Of a stretch of DNA of 64,000 nucleotides, positions 11,751 through 24,553 are shown piece after piece. How positions within the stretch are numbered: position 1 is the first letter of the stretch; the number at the start of each line of letters is the position of its first letter. The position numbers and the translations under genes are program-made. This stretch comes from Gymnogyps californianus (taxonomy: Eukaryota; Chordata; Aves; Accipitriformes; Cathartidae): positions 2,790,001 through 2,854,000 of the forward strand of contig NC_059479.1 of assembly GCF_018139145.2 (NCBI RefSeq). The letters run 5' to 3'. A model generated the notes under the pieces. That model did no database searches. It saw only the letters and a list, made by a program, of their open reading frames with translations, and was not told the origin of the DNA.

Positions 11751-14464
11751 TTGGGTATGCAGGCATATAATAGTCTGAATATTTTTATTGGATGCTTTCA
11801 AAATAGATATATGATTTGCCTATGATTCTCTAGTCTTTACTTCAGAAAAATTCTGAGGTCATATTTTTGTTTAGGGAAAAAAAATCATATTCTCTCAGTC
11901 CAATAGTTTTCCAGTTGTCAGCAGTTAATGTTTTCTTCAATGCAGGTATCCAGTTTTCATTTAAAATGATCTCTTTCATATTTTACTCTTCTTTTCCCTA
12001 AGCAGATATTCTTGTTTTGCCAAAGACACACCAAAAATTATTTGTATTTCTATTACTAATACCGAAGTTTTACAAGGCAGGGAAGTTATGGGTGAGATAG
12101 TCAGCTGCTCGGGCTGATGCTGAGTACCTTTGAAAAATGTCCTCCATAAACATAACATTGACATTGTTACAGCATCATAAAATCACAGAGTCAAATCCTG
12201 TAAACGTGAAAATACTCAAGTTACTTATCTATCTGTGTCTGCAAAGTCAGGCACTTGTTGCTGTGCGGTACTACACCCCAATTACCGGAGCTCAGCCTTC
12301 CCAGCCCTGTTTCTCTTCCCTTCCCTGCGTAGCTGAGGAACCTTGGGTTTTGAGAGGTAAACTCAACCTCCACCCAATGACTTCAGATACATTTTTCCCA
12401 TTTTTGACCAATTCTCTATTTTTCCAATAACCGCCTGGCAGGCTTTTTCTCGGCGGCGTTTGCAGGGTGGAGCCGGGCTTTCCCTCCTCCTCCGGCTCCC
12501 TGGCAAACAGCCCATCTGGCATCCATGTGACAGCGTTTGCTATGTGGGATCTGGCAGGAAAGTGCCACATTACCAGTAGCAATCACGGCCATAAACAGCA
12601 CAATGACACACAAAGAAATGACTTCCAGATTTTTTTTTTTCCCCCCAAGATGTGGAGAAAGCGTAGGTATAAAACATCACTTTTTTTTTACTGCAACACG
12701 CAGTGGTGGTAGTATAGCATGGGTTTGCAGTAATATGTTTTCTTTAAGCCACCCGTTCCTCTCCGAAGGCTTAACACTGCAAGGTCTCGCCTAAGCTCGG
12801 CTCCCAGCTGCATCGCTGAAGGTACTCGATGCATAACGCTTCATAGTGTACGATCTAAAGAGCGGGGAGAATACATTTGCTATAGCCAAGTTACCCCAGC
12901 TGAGAGCTGTTTGGGTTTAATATATACCCTTTAGGATTCTCTGCATTACGGGGGGAAGGGAGCTATATAAACAGACTTGGGGAAAAAAAAAAAAAATAAT
13001 GCATTGCTCACATTTTTTTAAAGTTGCCTCAGGCGGTTATAAGTTACATAAAGTTGCTCCTGTTCCTGTTGTAGTTATGCCGAAGTTATCTAAGGTGACT
13101 AGCATAAAGCGACAACTCCAAACTTGGAAAATAAAGGTTCCTAAATGGGACCTTTTCACATACACAAAATCAGAATATAACCGACGGCCCACAAACTAAG
13201 ACATGACTTAAAAATTTCATTGTAATCATGGTTATGCTAAGATTTTTTAAAAAAATATACAAAACATCTATAGTTAAAACCAGAGTAGATTACTTGTAGA
13301 TTAACAGTCTGAAAGAAACTATTCTTGCTTCCAGCAGTTGCATTCATGGACTGCATTTAGCCTGACGCTTGCATAATAATGTGAATATTTAGCTTTTCTG
13401 AGTGTTTATTCCCTACACTCAGGACTCCTAGAAATCCTTCAAAATCTATCACATTAGAAAGAGAAGCTAAAATAAGAGATATTCTGGGAAAAATTACTCC
13501 CTTTTCTTAGCATTCTTCTTCCCTCCCCACACACATTCTCCGTTTCCCACACACATTTTTAAGGCACTGCAATGCAAGTTTTCAGGAGCTAAATCTACAA
13601 GAGAAATCTGAAAGAAAGGATATTTTAAAATAATCAAGACAAAAATAAAAATCATCCCTAAGTAAATGAAATGGTAAAAAGTTGTATATCTTTTGTGTCT
13701 TTTATGAGAGAGAGAGGAATGATTAAAAATGTACCGAGAGCCATGAATGCCATTTTACTGTCATTTCCTTTGATTAACCTTCACCTGACCTCAATCCCTA
13801 AGGCAATTTCAGTTTCTTTTTGTTCTTCCATTTAAATTCTTCAGTACACCAGGTGAGTACATCTCCGTCACTACAGAACATTCACGGAGAGCAGATTGGT
13901 TTTGGAGAGGATTTCATAGAAAATGTTCGCTCTGGAGAATCATTTGCAAAAACCTTAACAGGGACAATAACAGGTCACATTTACTGCAAAACTGGGATTT
14001 TTACAATCCCCGTGGAATTATATAATGACTTTTTCCAGGTATTAGTTAAAACATAGTTGAGCAAACCATACCAGTTTACACCAGAACAGGACCTCGGTGC
14101 TGCTGGCTGGTACGGACTTACCAACCCCGTCATGTTGGCAGTTCTCATCAACATCTCCGCTCTGCATCTGTAACGATGTCTGCTTCCACGTGAGTTATAA
14201 AATGTAACTTGCCCACTGGAATGGGAAAAAAGCCAGCATGAATAAAAGCTCAAAAAATAGATTAGAAACTCTTTGCAGAAGGAATGGATCCAGCATTCAA
14301 AGCTTGCACAGAAATCTTGTAGTACAATTCTTTCTTATTTTAAAACTCACTATTTTTCAATGAGTCTCACGATCTTGGGGGTTGAGTAGAAATTATGAAA
14401 TGTTCCATACTTAGACTCTGTGCTTCGAACTCTAAACTGTATAATAAAAAAAGGACAAACTAGG
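11751..14464. other. Intergenic, no gene seen
   Basis: AT-rich sequence between the second LTR and the LINE fragment. It has short T and A runs (12631-12643, 12981-12996). No coding or RNA gene is recognised. Confidence 0.55.
14071..14097. repeat. Tiny fragment resembling ancient amniote repeat end
   Basis: CCAGTTTACACCAGAACAGG resembles the CCAGTTTACACCAGCTGAGG end found in the same ancient repeat class as 5505-5612. It is very short, so this is tentative. Confidence 0.25.
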
Positions 14465-14720
14465 AAAGGGCAAAAAATATCTACAAAAATCATATAAGTT
14501 CTGTAAAGTATGCCTGATGATGATATGTTAAGGAAGTCTGACCTATTTAGTTTGTCAGAGACTGACTTAAGGGATGAGTCAATCCTCATCCATAAGAATT
14601 TATATGATGTTGAGGCTTCTGATAGCACATTTTTAATCTGTCAGGAAAAGAGATACAAGTCAACAGCCAAATTAAGCCTAGAATCAAGGTGCATAGTTTT
14701 AGCACCTTGCTGAACACCTA
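14465..14720 (+). mobile_element. Ancient L3/CR1-type LINE 3' fragment
   Basis: The order of motifs matches the 3' end of old CR1/L3 LINEs in sense orientation: ATATCTACAAAAATCAT, then GATGATATGTTAAGGAAG, CTATTTAGTTTGTCA, a TATAAG-like region and TTTAATCTGTCAGGAAAAG. The copy is diverged and truncated, which fits a very old insertion. Classification is from memory of the consensus, not from a search. Confidence 0.5.
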
Positions 14721-16469
14721 GCATAGTTTTTAGCTCTTAGCTCACCATGAGCCACTGTACCAGCTTACTTTGGGATGAAGAGATACTTCACACATGGCCT
14801 TTATTATCATTCCAAAAAATATTCTATTACATAAGCAGAAGCTATGGATTCAATGTAGGCTTTGCTCTTCATTGCTGTCAGCCAAACGTGTGATCTGACT
14901 GGATTCATAATATCTCAGTTCCATATTATTCAGCCTAGATGAATTTTCAGGATAAAAAAAAAAAAAAAAAAATTGTCCCTGTCCCTGACGCTGTGACGCA
15001 AAGCATCAACATTTCTTGCAAACTGCCACCCAAAAAAGTTCAGTTTGGATCGACTGAAATTTATCGGCATGAATCATTCTGAAATGTTTTATTTCTTCTG
15101 GCCTTTTTAATTTTCATTTTCTTGCTGTCTGTAGATAAAAAAATTGAGATTAAACACAAACCTGTTGGGTTTCAAAATGGTAAAATAGACTACCGTGGCA
15201 ACTTCCAAACTCTACTGTTGTAAAGGAGGTGATTCATTAACTCTGATCCTCTCCTGTTAGCAATTTTATTCTCCACAGCCTGGCACTTCCTGACAACATG
15301 AAGGAGTTGCGACAGAAAAGTCCTGTTGATCTCAGTCATGATCCTTTTTTCTGATCTTAAATATTTAATAGTATTCATAAAACAATTAACATACAGTCTT
15401 AAAATTCAGCTATCTTCAACTCCGTTTATGCAAGCTCTGCTTCCTTTTCATTTCTCGATACATCCAGCGAGTGATACCAGCTCCGCGCATTAGACTGGGC
15501 TGTCTAATCTGCGTCAGATTCCGCACAGTTTTCCGTTACAGCATCGCCACTGAGTTCTCTAGTAAAATGGCCAGCTCTTGAATGACAGATGTACTCACCT
15601 GATAGAGCGCAATACTTAAATGGAGGAACAAAAGGATCTGAAACTGCCTTAGGGAGGGAGGTCAGGTGAAGGTTAATCAAAGGAAATGACAGTTCGATGG
15701 TATGCACAGCCCTTGAGATTACATATGTGTATTTTGTCGGGAAACATTTAACTGTTTTACCTCTATTTAGGAAGAAACAAAAATAAAGCGCATATATGAA
15801 AAAAATGCAGAAGAATCCATAGATGCCTCTTAGCCCAGTAGAGCTCGCATTGGTGGGATGCGAAGTGGCCAGCTGAGAGGCGAAGAAAGCCAAAAGAGGA
15901 CAACTCTTCATGTGGTTTCACTATTAAAAAACGTTTCACTATCGTAACATACAACACAGTGGCTGGGGAGCTAGGGAAATTCAATAAAGCTCTCATTTGC
16001 CTTGCTCCCATATTTATCCCCAACATTTAGTAGTCTTCTCTGAAAATGGGTGCTGGAGCTATGGAGGGAAAGCTACAGCTGAAAAATACTGTAGAAGTCT
16101 ACAGAAACTCATTTGTGTCTTGCAGTGAACTTGGTTTGGCCATATTCCTGCCTCATTTGCATTTCCTTTCCAACAATTTTCATGCACTTGGATTTTTACT
16201 TTCAATAGTACTTTCAAAAACTGATTTTAAGCTTGCATGCATGTAGAAAGGGATTTTTAAATACACCCTCCTCAAACATTTAATCATGAAATTTATTCTA
16301 GTATTTGTCCTCAGTTAACTGGGGAATTAAACCAATACCACGTGACTTATCAATCACAAATAAGTAACACACCTTGAATTCTGATTTCTAGTTTTGATTA
16401 GAAAACAACTAGTCAATAGAACTTATGAAAAATTTTGACAACTTTTTTTTTATTCTTCCTGCAGAATAA
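14721..16469. other. Intergenic, no gene seen
   Basis: AT-rich sequence with an A run at about 14956-14972. A 135-codon minus-strand frame at 15504-15911 is unrecognisable and within chance expectation. Confidence 0.55.
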
Positions 16470-17060
16470 AAGGCAAAATTCACTGAATGAATTATTAATT
16501 ATGAGTTATTCATCCAGCTCTACTAAAAACTAATCTATTTCTTTTTTTAAGCATCAAGAAGGTCTTTCAAATATAAGTTGCAATAATGAAATATGGCAGC
16601 AGATCTTGAAATGTGCCCTTACCCAGTCTGCAGATATGTAAAAGGTTACAGTACCAGAGTTATTAATCCCCCATCACTCTGACAATTGATTTTGAACACA
16701 GTCTGTTGCAGTCTTTATAATGCAAGATCATAAATGTTCAAAACTAATTTATCGCTCTGTGTTCCACCTGGCAAAAATATACTGTCAAATTGAGTTGTGC
16801 TGATGCAAAGACGCAGATGAGTATTTAAGTCTTATTCTCATCCACATTTGCAAACTTGTTTGCTATACCTGTGTGCGGTTAGAAACATTCACAAAGGAGC
16901 AAAGAAAGAGGAAGAGATTCTGCTGTCTTTAATCAACAGGAAATATTTCCATAAATGGCAATAGATATTTATTTTAAAATTAATGGGAAGAGTCATCATT
17001 TAAATTTGCCAGTATTGATATTTTTGGTTTGCGCTCTGTTCCCTGATATCTGTCAGATGT
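16470..17060. promoter_or_regulatory. Candidate conserved developmental enhancer
   Basis: About 600 bp of AT-rich but complex sequence carries many homeodomain and SOX-like motifs: TTAATTA at 16495-16501, GAGTTATTAATC near 16657 and ACAATTGATTTTGAAC near 16682. It lacks low-complexity runs and open frames. It resembles vertebrate ultraconserved noncoding DNA, but cross-species comparison is required. Confidence 0.35.
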
Positions 17061-18819
17061 TCAAAAGTACGCATGTAAAAGCACTTGCTCTGTATGCATA
17101 TTGACATGCATGCCAGGCAAAGGTTCCCCACAAACCAATGAGGGATATGCAAAACCTTTCATCCTACATGTTTTGGGGTTTTTTAAAATTAGTAATTTCT
17201 AAGCCTGAACCAATTCCATTCATACGGAAAATTCCTGAACTTGCCTTTTCTGTATGCGGCCGTTGCCACCGCTCCTGCCCGTGCCAGCAAGTACAACCCT
17301 CCAAAGAGGGACAAACCAGAAAAGGAGGGGAGGAGGGCAAAAAGGATCCACTTTACACGGACGTCACACATTCATTTGTAAAGATGAAGGGTTGTTTTTA
17401 AGGATCAAAAAGAATGTATTACAAGGAAGTTTATTTTAAGAATAAAATCCTGTCCCGTAGACCAAGCACTCCATAATGAATGAATTACAAGTTCTCTAAA
17501 GCCCACTACTGAAGCAGGAACTGAAACACAAAAAACAGAGACGGGGAAGAAAAACAGAAGAGCATTTCAACATCAAAAATTCCCTATCCAGAAGTCTCCA
17601 TTTCTCATAGTCTCTAAAGTATTTTTTCTCAGTAGAAAGATGAACCTATAAAATTACTGTTCTTTTCAAAATAACCACATAATACTTCTTTAATAACACT
17701 TTTCAATCTTACGTATTTTACAGTCCAAGAATATAAACTTCATCTTTCCATTATCTAGGGGCAGAATCATTTGATTGTCCTGGCAAGTTTACTCCTTTGA
17801 ATTATTATTTTTACCACGATTATGAAGAAGGAAAGCTATCTGACTGCATGCTAGAACTGCTGCATTCATGACTTGTAGACATCTGTATGATATTGAAATT
17901 AATTTCCAGTATAAAACAGTTAACAGAATAACCCTAGATAAAGGCAAGTATAATATTAATTTCATTCTTTTTGTTGGCAATGTTGTAAAGTCCATTGCTC
18001 AAGTAAAGAGCACTTTTCCGAGCCAGATACAAATTAATTTTACCATTCTTCTTCAAATACGAATTTTAAAAGTCAACTAAAGGCTACAACAGCTTTGAAA
18101 CATTTCAGTGATTGTTTTAATTACCTATCATACAGCTGTGAGACACTGCAAAAGGGAGGGGTGGAGAGAGAAGGGAGAACAACACCTGGTGTATTAGCAG
18201 TTGTTTTTCTGACATAAAGAAGAAAAAACAGTTTCCAAGCGCACAGACTTTTTGTTAAAAGCTCAGCAAAGTCAACCCAGATTTTTTTTGTCAGTACGTT
18301 AATGTGGTATTTTTATTCTGGACTACGTGTTTTTATTCTGTCAATAACCACTTTCACTGTTAAATAAACCCACCAAATCTCCAAACATTAAATATATGAA
18401 TTCTGACAGCTTTTAAACCTTGCTTTTCAACCCAAAGTTGATGAACACGCTACAGTAAGCTGCTAAAGGCACACATGGGTCTTCTTTCGAGGGTCTCGTT
18501 CTCTAGCAAAAAAGCTCGCTGCACTTTTACCGCAACTAACACAAAAAGGCATATTTTTTGTCATTCCGACCCTTGATAGAATTGGGATCTAGAGGCTATT
18601 AGGACTTCTGATGGCCTTTGACACCCTGGCTTCCAGCACCTCAGCAATCAGTCAGTGCTGGGGTAACAAAAGACCGCTCAAGTGTACAGTTGTCATCCCC
18701 ACGCTACATCTGTTGGCCATGCCGTTAGGAAGTGTTGACCCCATCATTTCACCGTAAACACTGCCGAAATCAACAACAACAAAAACAGAAATGAAAAAGG
18801 AAACTGGATGTCAGAAGTC
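17061..18819. other. Intergenic, no gene seen
   Basis: AT-rich sequence without a recognisable gene, repeat family or RNA. A small GC-richer part lies near 17250-17360. Confidence 0.55.
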
Positions 18820-19010
18820 AGGTCAGCACATTTTATTTGCACATGTGTCAGTAAAGATAGAAGGAATCACTGAATTAAATTAAATCAAAGCAAACCTGCT
18901 AATTAAAACAGCTAAAATTATGTTTGTGAAGATGTGTGACTGGTTTCCTGCTTATCTGCAAATAAGCCTCCCCATAATATAAACATGTTTCTATCTCCAC
19001 TTCATTTATA
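18820..19010. promoter_or_regulatory. Candidate conserved enhancer with E-box and TCF-like sites
   Basis: Dense motifs include the palindromic E-box CACATGTG at 18840-18847, a TCF/LEF-like ATCAAAG at 18884-18890 and a TAATTA homeodomain core at 18900-18905. The block is complex and AT-rich. Regulatory function is inferred. Confidence 0.35.
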
Positions 19011-22000
19011 ATAAGTCTTTAGGCAGATTGTAATTAGTATTTTGAGTTTCTGATAGAAGATCTATTGTGTTACTGGAGAAATATTTTTCCTGACCATCAA
19101 AATACTTATTATTTCAGCTTCCCTCTCAAGGGTTCTCACCTGTTCTTCTCATGCCGGTCAAAGTCTTGCATCCAATTTATCTGAATCAAATTGTTTGGGT
19201 ATGTGTCTGAATACCATCATCTTCATAATGTATTGCTTGTAGTTAACCACAAATGCGGGCATTGTATTCAACTCCACCTACAAGCCAAACCAGAAATTAC
19301 TACCAGTTTTGCTTGGATTTATTCTGTAGTTGCTCTTCATTCGACGCTGAAAGAATGATCAAAATGATCATGTTAGGGAGTAGAAGAATGGGGTCAAAAC
19401 AGAAGTTTTGCACAAGAATGACACTATTTACAAAAATCAACTTTTTGTTTCTGTTTTACTTATTCCCAAGTTCACAATGCATGATTTTATACAAACCCAA
19501 TTACATAGCTCAGTGATTTACTGGCAAAGCTGGCCAGAAGAAATTATCTGGCTGTAGCTAACGTGTATGCCTATTTACAATCAAAACAAATCCATAGAAA
19601 ATTGCAAAATGGCCACAAAGAAAAAAAAAAAAGTCAAGTCAGAAATGCATCAGAAGTGATACAGTATGAAAGCTGAAAATTCACCTTATATGATGATTTC
19701 ACTGGATAACCGATAAACTGTGGTTACAAGTATGGATTCAGTCTTTCAGATCACGCGCTATTTATTTATTCCAGTATTTAACTTTAAGCACGTATGGCGT
19801 TTCATTGGCTTGGAAAGCACGGTGTTTTCTTTTTGCCCTTTTCATAATTTTTTTAAGGATTAGTGTGCACAGTTAACAGATGCATGGACTGACTTCAACA
19901 GGATTACTCAGATGTTTACAGTTACCCATGGGTTTGAGCAAGTTTTTTAGATTCAGGGCTAGCAGGCATTAGGCCACCGAGCTGTATGTGCATCACGTTA
20001 ACAAATGGCTACGCAAATGGAGTGTGATCTGATACTGGTATCTTGAACATGAAAACTGTAGCCAGTAACACTGCAATAATGTCTGTGTATTACTTATGCT
20101 GACAAATCTTTTGGTTTTGTTGAAACATTTCTGAAACAATAAAGAACGCCTTAGGCGGAGCACAGGCTCTTTTTTTATATAGTTTGTATAAAGTGACATT
20201 TCTAAGCCAAAAATATAAAGGAAACATTTATGATTTTTTAATTGCACAACAAATAATTTCAGATTATTGTATATATTTTCCCTGGAATGAGCACTGGGCA
20301 CAACTCTCAGTCAGAGGTTTTGTTGGACATGGCTCAGAGTTCATTTACTCACTTACCTCAAAGCAACTGCCTCCTAAAAATACATCAAATTGCAAATATG
20401 CTAAACCCCAAATTTTGCTGTAATTGCATGTGCCAGCACTAAGTCCTACATCAATAAGAAACCCCACTGATGTCAGCATGACTTGTGACAACACAAGATT
20501 TCCCTCCCCTCAGTACAGCTATAAAACTGGATCCTTGGTGAGTATATTTGAATAATGTGGATTATATATGATTAAACAGATTTGGATTAAATCACGGCAA
20601 TGGGCTGTCTTATCAAGAACATACTGTCGGGACCACATTGATGTACAGTAATCAAGGTGACCTTATAGACTTATTACAACCCAGAGCAAACTCTGATCAA
20701 GTTCAGTGGATGAGGATTTTTTTTTTACTCTGCAAGGATCAGGCTGCAAGATGTAAGGAGTTAAAATGCTGCTTTCCTGATGAATAGTTTTCATGCCCTA
20801 AAATTATGATTCAGGCAACAAAGAGCAATCTTTCTTGCAGGGGAAGCCAATCTCAGCTAAACTCCTTGAGCTCTGTTTCATTCATCAGGATGGAAAATAT
20901 GGCTGGCTGTGCCTTGTCCTAGCATGCAGGAAAATCTGAATAAAGGAGAACAACATCTGAATAAAGAAATCCACCAAAATCCCACCCAATCCAAGTTTGC
21001 CCTTCATTACATCACTGCATTATCTCACCTAATTTTTAAAAAATGCTCTGAATATTGCTATGAAACCTTAGTTTTTATTACTACGGTTAGTCTTCATTTA
21101 ACCCACAAATATAGCCTATCATTTCTTGTATAAATCTACAGTAGGGTTAACCATAAAAGACAGAAACAAATTTCTTCCTCGCCGGAGCAGCGAGGATACA
21201 GCTGAGAAAAGAATTTGGTGACACGGTTCTACAATAACTTGCAGCTAACCAGAGCTAAAGTGTTAACTCCGAAAGCTTCAGACAATTCACAGGCTGCTGC
21301 TCCAGCAGAAGGGCTTTAACAGCTCGGGAGCGTGTGCCTTGTGGGTGCTGATACACGTCCTCATATTTAATATGGGTAACATTTGGCAACCGTCGCTACA
21401 GAGGTCATTCTGAGGGTAGGAAGGAAAAAGACCTAACGGATGTAAAAAGGCAAAAAAAGACCCAGGCTGCCAAAGTCTGGGAGTTTGGCAGAGTAACAGA
21501 GATAAACTAATCGGCAGCACAGCTTTGCTGCACCGAGGCTTTCCCGTTTCCGCGCAGAACCCTGTGCCTCTCTCCTTCGGATTAAGCAGCCCAGAAGTTC
21601 CTGGATCCATCTATAACGTTGAAGAGAAAGAGGGAGAAAAAGGGAAAGTAACGGTAACAGGAATACTTTCCTGAAGTTTACTGCAAGTTATACATCAGCT
21701 CAAAAAGATTTTTAGCCCAAGATACCATATAAAAATTTCAAAAGGCTTGCTGGGGGTGGAAAGCTGTTACATAATCTATTAACACTTCAAACAGTTTGTG
21801 CTGCATTAGATCTCGTACGGACACGTGTAGTAAACATTGTGCTCCAAACCTCTGGATTTACACCTGCACTGAAGGACCTGTGTTGTGCAGTCAGGTTGTG
21901 GTGAAGCCACAGGCCTGGAAACTTCCTCCCCTTTCACATCCATCCTCCAAACGAGTCCCCCACCCCGTCCTCTCCTCCACCAAGGACATTTTTAGTAAGA

Positions 22001-22109
22001 TTGCTGTGCAGCTAATTACATTACCATGGCATCCAAGCACCACACAGTCACGAGACCTACTTCTTTTAACAGCCCTTGGGTTTGTAGAGAGGCGTTAATA
22101 GGGAAACAT
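19011..22109. other. Intergenic, no gene seen
   Basis: AT-rich sequence containing the repeat remnant at 19885-19960. Open frames are about 100 codons or less and unrecognisable. Confidence 0.55.
19885..19960. repeat. Remnant of ancient palindromic amniote repeat
   Basis: The segment with GACTTCAACAGGATTACTCA and the following GTTTGAGCAAG resembles one arm of a palindromic element common in reptile and bird genomes (TTGACTTCAATGGGACTACTCA-like core). A possible opposite arm (TTTAACTTTAAGCACGT) lies near 19777-19793. The family name is not assigned. Confidence 0.4.
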
Positions 22110-22180
22110 CCTTACATTTGGAGAGCCGAGGCACAAGGTCAAGTCGTTTGTCCAACATCACTGCAGAAGATGCACTGGGC
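22110..22180. repeat. Possible MIR-like SINE fragment
   Basis: The sequence includes GAGCCGAGGCACAAGGTCA and TTTGTCCAACATCAC, which resembles the tail of the ancient MIR SINE (gaggcacagagaggt ... cttgcccaaggtcac). The match is by memory and diverged, so it is tentative. Confidence 0.35.
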
Positions 22181-24553
22181 AGGAAACCGCTCGGTGCGGG
22201 GCTAGCTGCCAGAATGGACTAGGTGCCAAAGCAGCTGCATGACCACCTACTTAACCAACCACCATGCCCTCAGAGCCGCTCTCAGGAGACAGTGCTGGGA
22301 CTCCAGGAGGAAACCTTGAGCAAATAGAGCGAAATACCTGCTTGCCACCTGCACTCTGCAGCCTCCAGCTACGCCATCAGCCCTCGCAGCAGCATCAGGC
22401 TGAACTGATGGCCCTGGGGCCTTGCCAGCTTCCCCAAGCCCTTCCTTGTGGAGTCCTGGTGCCACCTTCTGCAAAGGCGAGTGAGACGTTTGGGCAGCCT
22501 GCCCGCAGGCAGAGCTCGCCCTGCAGATGGAAGCGGTGCAGATATACCCATGCCGAGCGTCACAGACCGTGTGTCCATTTGCTCTGCAACAAACAAATTT
22601 CTGTGGCAAACATCAGGGAACCTGGATTTTTAACAGGGCCAACTTCACCAGTCCTCTTGACCAATCTTCGGGCTGGGGTTGCACTGTGTGTTATTCGGAT
22701 GGTATTCCCTGACTATGAGCTTCCTATAGACGACGGTCTGAAATGCGCCACCACTTGCATGGATTTCCCATGTGTCCTAACTCATGTGACCTTGCCTGAA
22801 ACTTGACTTGTCCAAGGCAGCTACTCTGATCCCTTTCAGCTCTTCAAGAGCAGAGCACTAACTTGAAGAGCTATTTTCTCCATGCTATTCCTCCGCGCAG
22901 AACGGAATTACTCTTTATTTCTAATTCCTCTCACCGAGTTCTCTCATCTATTTCCATTTGCTTCCTCTAACAGACTCTTTATCACATCTGTGCTACTGGA
23001 AGACTTTAGTCATGAGTTACTGCAGCCTGTTGTTTATTTGCCTATTACTGCTATTAGGTCCGTTTAAACCTTCAAGAGTTGGTGTTGCCATCTCCCACTG
23101 CTCTGATGCTACAACGTTTCTTCCTATATACTTGCACAGCATTTTCACCAGATAATTATTATAAAGCAACCACACCAAAACTTGGAGTGGAGGGCTTAAG
23201 CCCCACTTGTGGAAAGCACACCCTGTCCAGTCCCACCTCCAACCACCCCGCCAGCTCAACCAGCTTTACGATGGCAACGGGCTCAGCCACAGCAGTTTGA
23301 CAGGCTCGTAATTTATGCGATTAACGTAAACTCACAGTACTGCTTCCTGAACTTGTCAGCCAGCTGAACTAAGGCAACCAGCTGAATCCTAAGCTATATT
23401 CTGCCACTGAACTATCTTACTGTATAAAGCTGAGGTCTGTTAAAATTGAGAGCGGACTTCAGATAGTCGGGAGTGAAGGACTTTCGCCAAACATGTAACC
23501 CACTAGACAGCTCACTTCTTTGATAAAACTTGCTCAGATCTTTGCCAAAAAACCATGGACATCATGTTGTCGGTCTGCTCTAGGTTACTCAACATGCAAT
23601 ACTTGCAGACAGATTAATTAACACAGATAACAGAATCAGTGGCATAGAATCATAAAAGAGAGAGCTGAAACCACAAAGGACTACAGTTTCCCTATGGCAC
23701 AGAGGTATTTCTTTTTTTTAAGCGTCCAGTCCCTTTTCAACAGTATTTTTACAGGAATAGCAGTCGGCCAGATACAGCCATGGATAGTCAGTGGTGGAGA
23801 GAGAGAGAGTAAAGAAAACCCTGCTCCTGACAATCAGCATCTACACTTTAAGCTGCAGAAGAAACAGCTGCCTAGCTATTCATTAGAGAAGGGATTTGCC
23901 AAACACACTCCCTGATGCTGTTATGCAAGGTAGTACTACACGTATTCTCTCCTTCCACAGAGATGTAGTCTAAAAGCATTCATATTTAGTTCTCCCATCC
24001 CCCTAAATCTTCTCCACAAAGGCCACTGTCACCACCAAAGCTCTGCAACAAGGATCGTTTATATATCTGACAACCTTTAAACCCCCAAAGAAAGGGAAAG
24101 GGAAGCAGTAAAGCTCTCTGAAGAGCTCTTTGGTGGAACAAGCAGAATTATGAGCAGCAGGAGAAATATGAGTAATTAAGACAACACTATATCTATATCT
24201 TACAGCTGACAGAGTGAAGCTGCAAGTTAGCTCTGGGCAAGATGTTAGCAGAGGAAAGAACTGAGCAGACTGTTTCTAATGTTCTTGTTGAAAAGCCAGC
24301 CCAGGAAAAAGGCTAAAGGGACAATTTCATTAAAAAGAAGGAAGTAGGTTGGCTTAAGAGAGCAGTTAGATGCAGACTTGTAACATTAAAGGAACAGGTC
24401 AACAGCTATCTGTAACAAGACAAGCAATCGTTTGGGGAGTCAGCCAATGTGGCACTCTTGCTGTTCTTAAAAGAAAACGCTCTTAAATTATCTGTCGGCG
24501 GGTTATATAGAAAATTAAAGCTGCAGAATTGCACCACAGCACAAAACAAAGCA
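22181..24553. other. Intergenic, no gene seen
   Basis: This includes a 180-codon ATG-initiated plus frame at 22264-22806, in a locally GC-richer stretch. Its peptide is not recognisable, and frames of that length are expected by chance in a window this size. A short segment at 23628-23680 (CAGAATCAG, CATAGAATCATAAAA) faintly resembles a CR1 LINE end. Confidence 0.5.

Noticed and set aside
12165..12200. CR1-like end (CATCATAAAATCACAGAG)
   Set aside because: Only a short, weak resemblance to the CR1 3' end, insufficient to call.
22264..22806. 180-codon ATG-initiated frame with a good start context
   Set aside because: No recognisable domain, no promoter or splice support, and a frame of this length is expected about once by chance in a window this large with locally higher GC.
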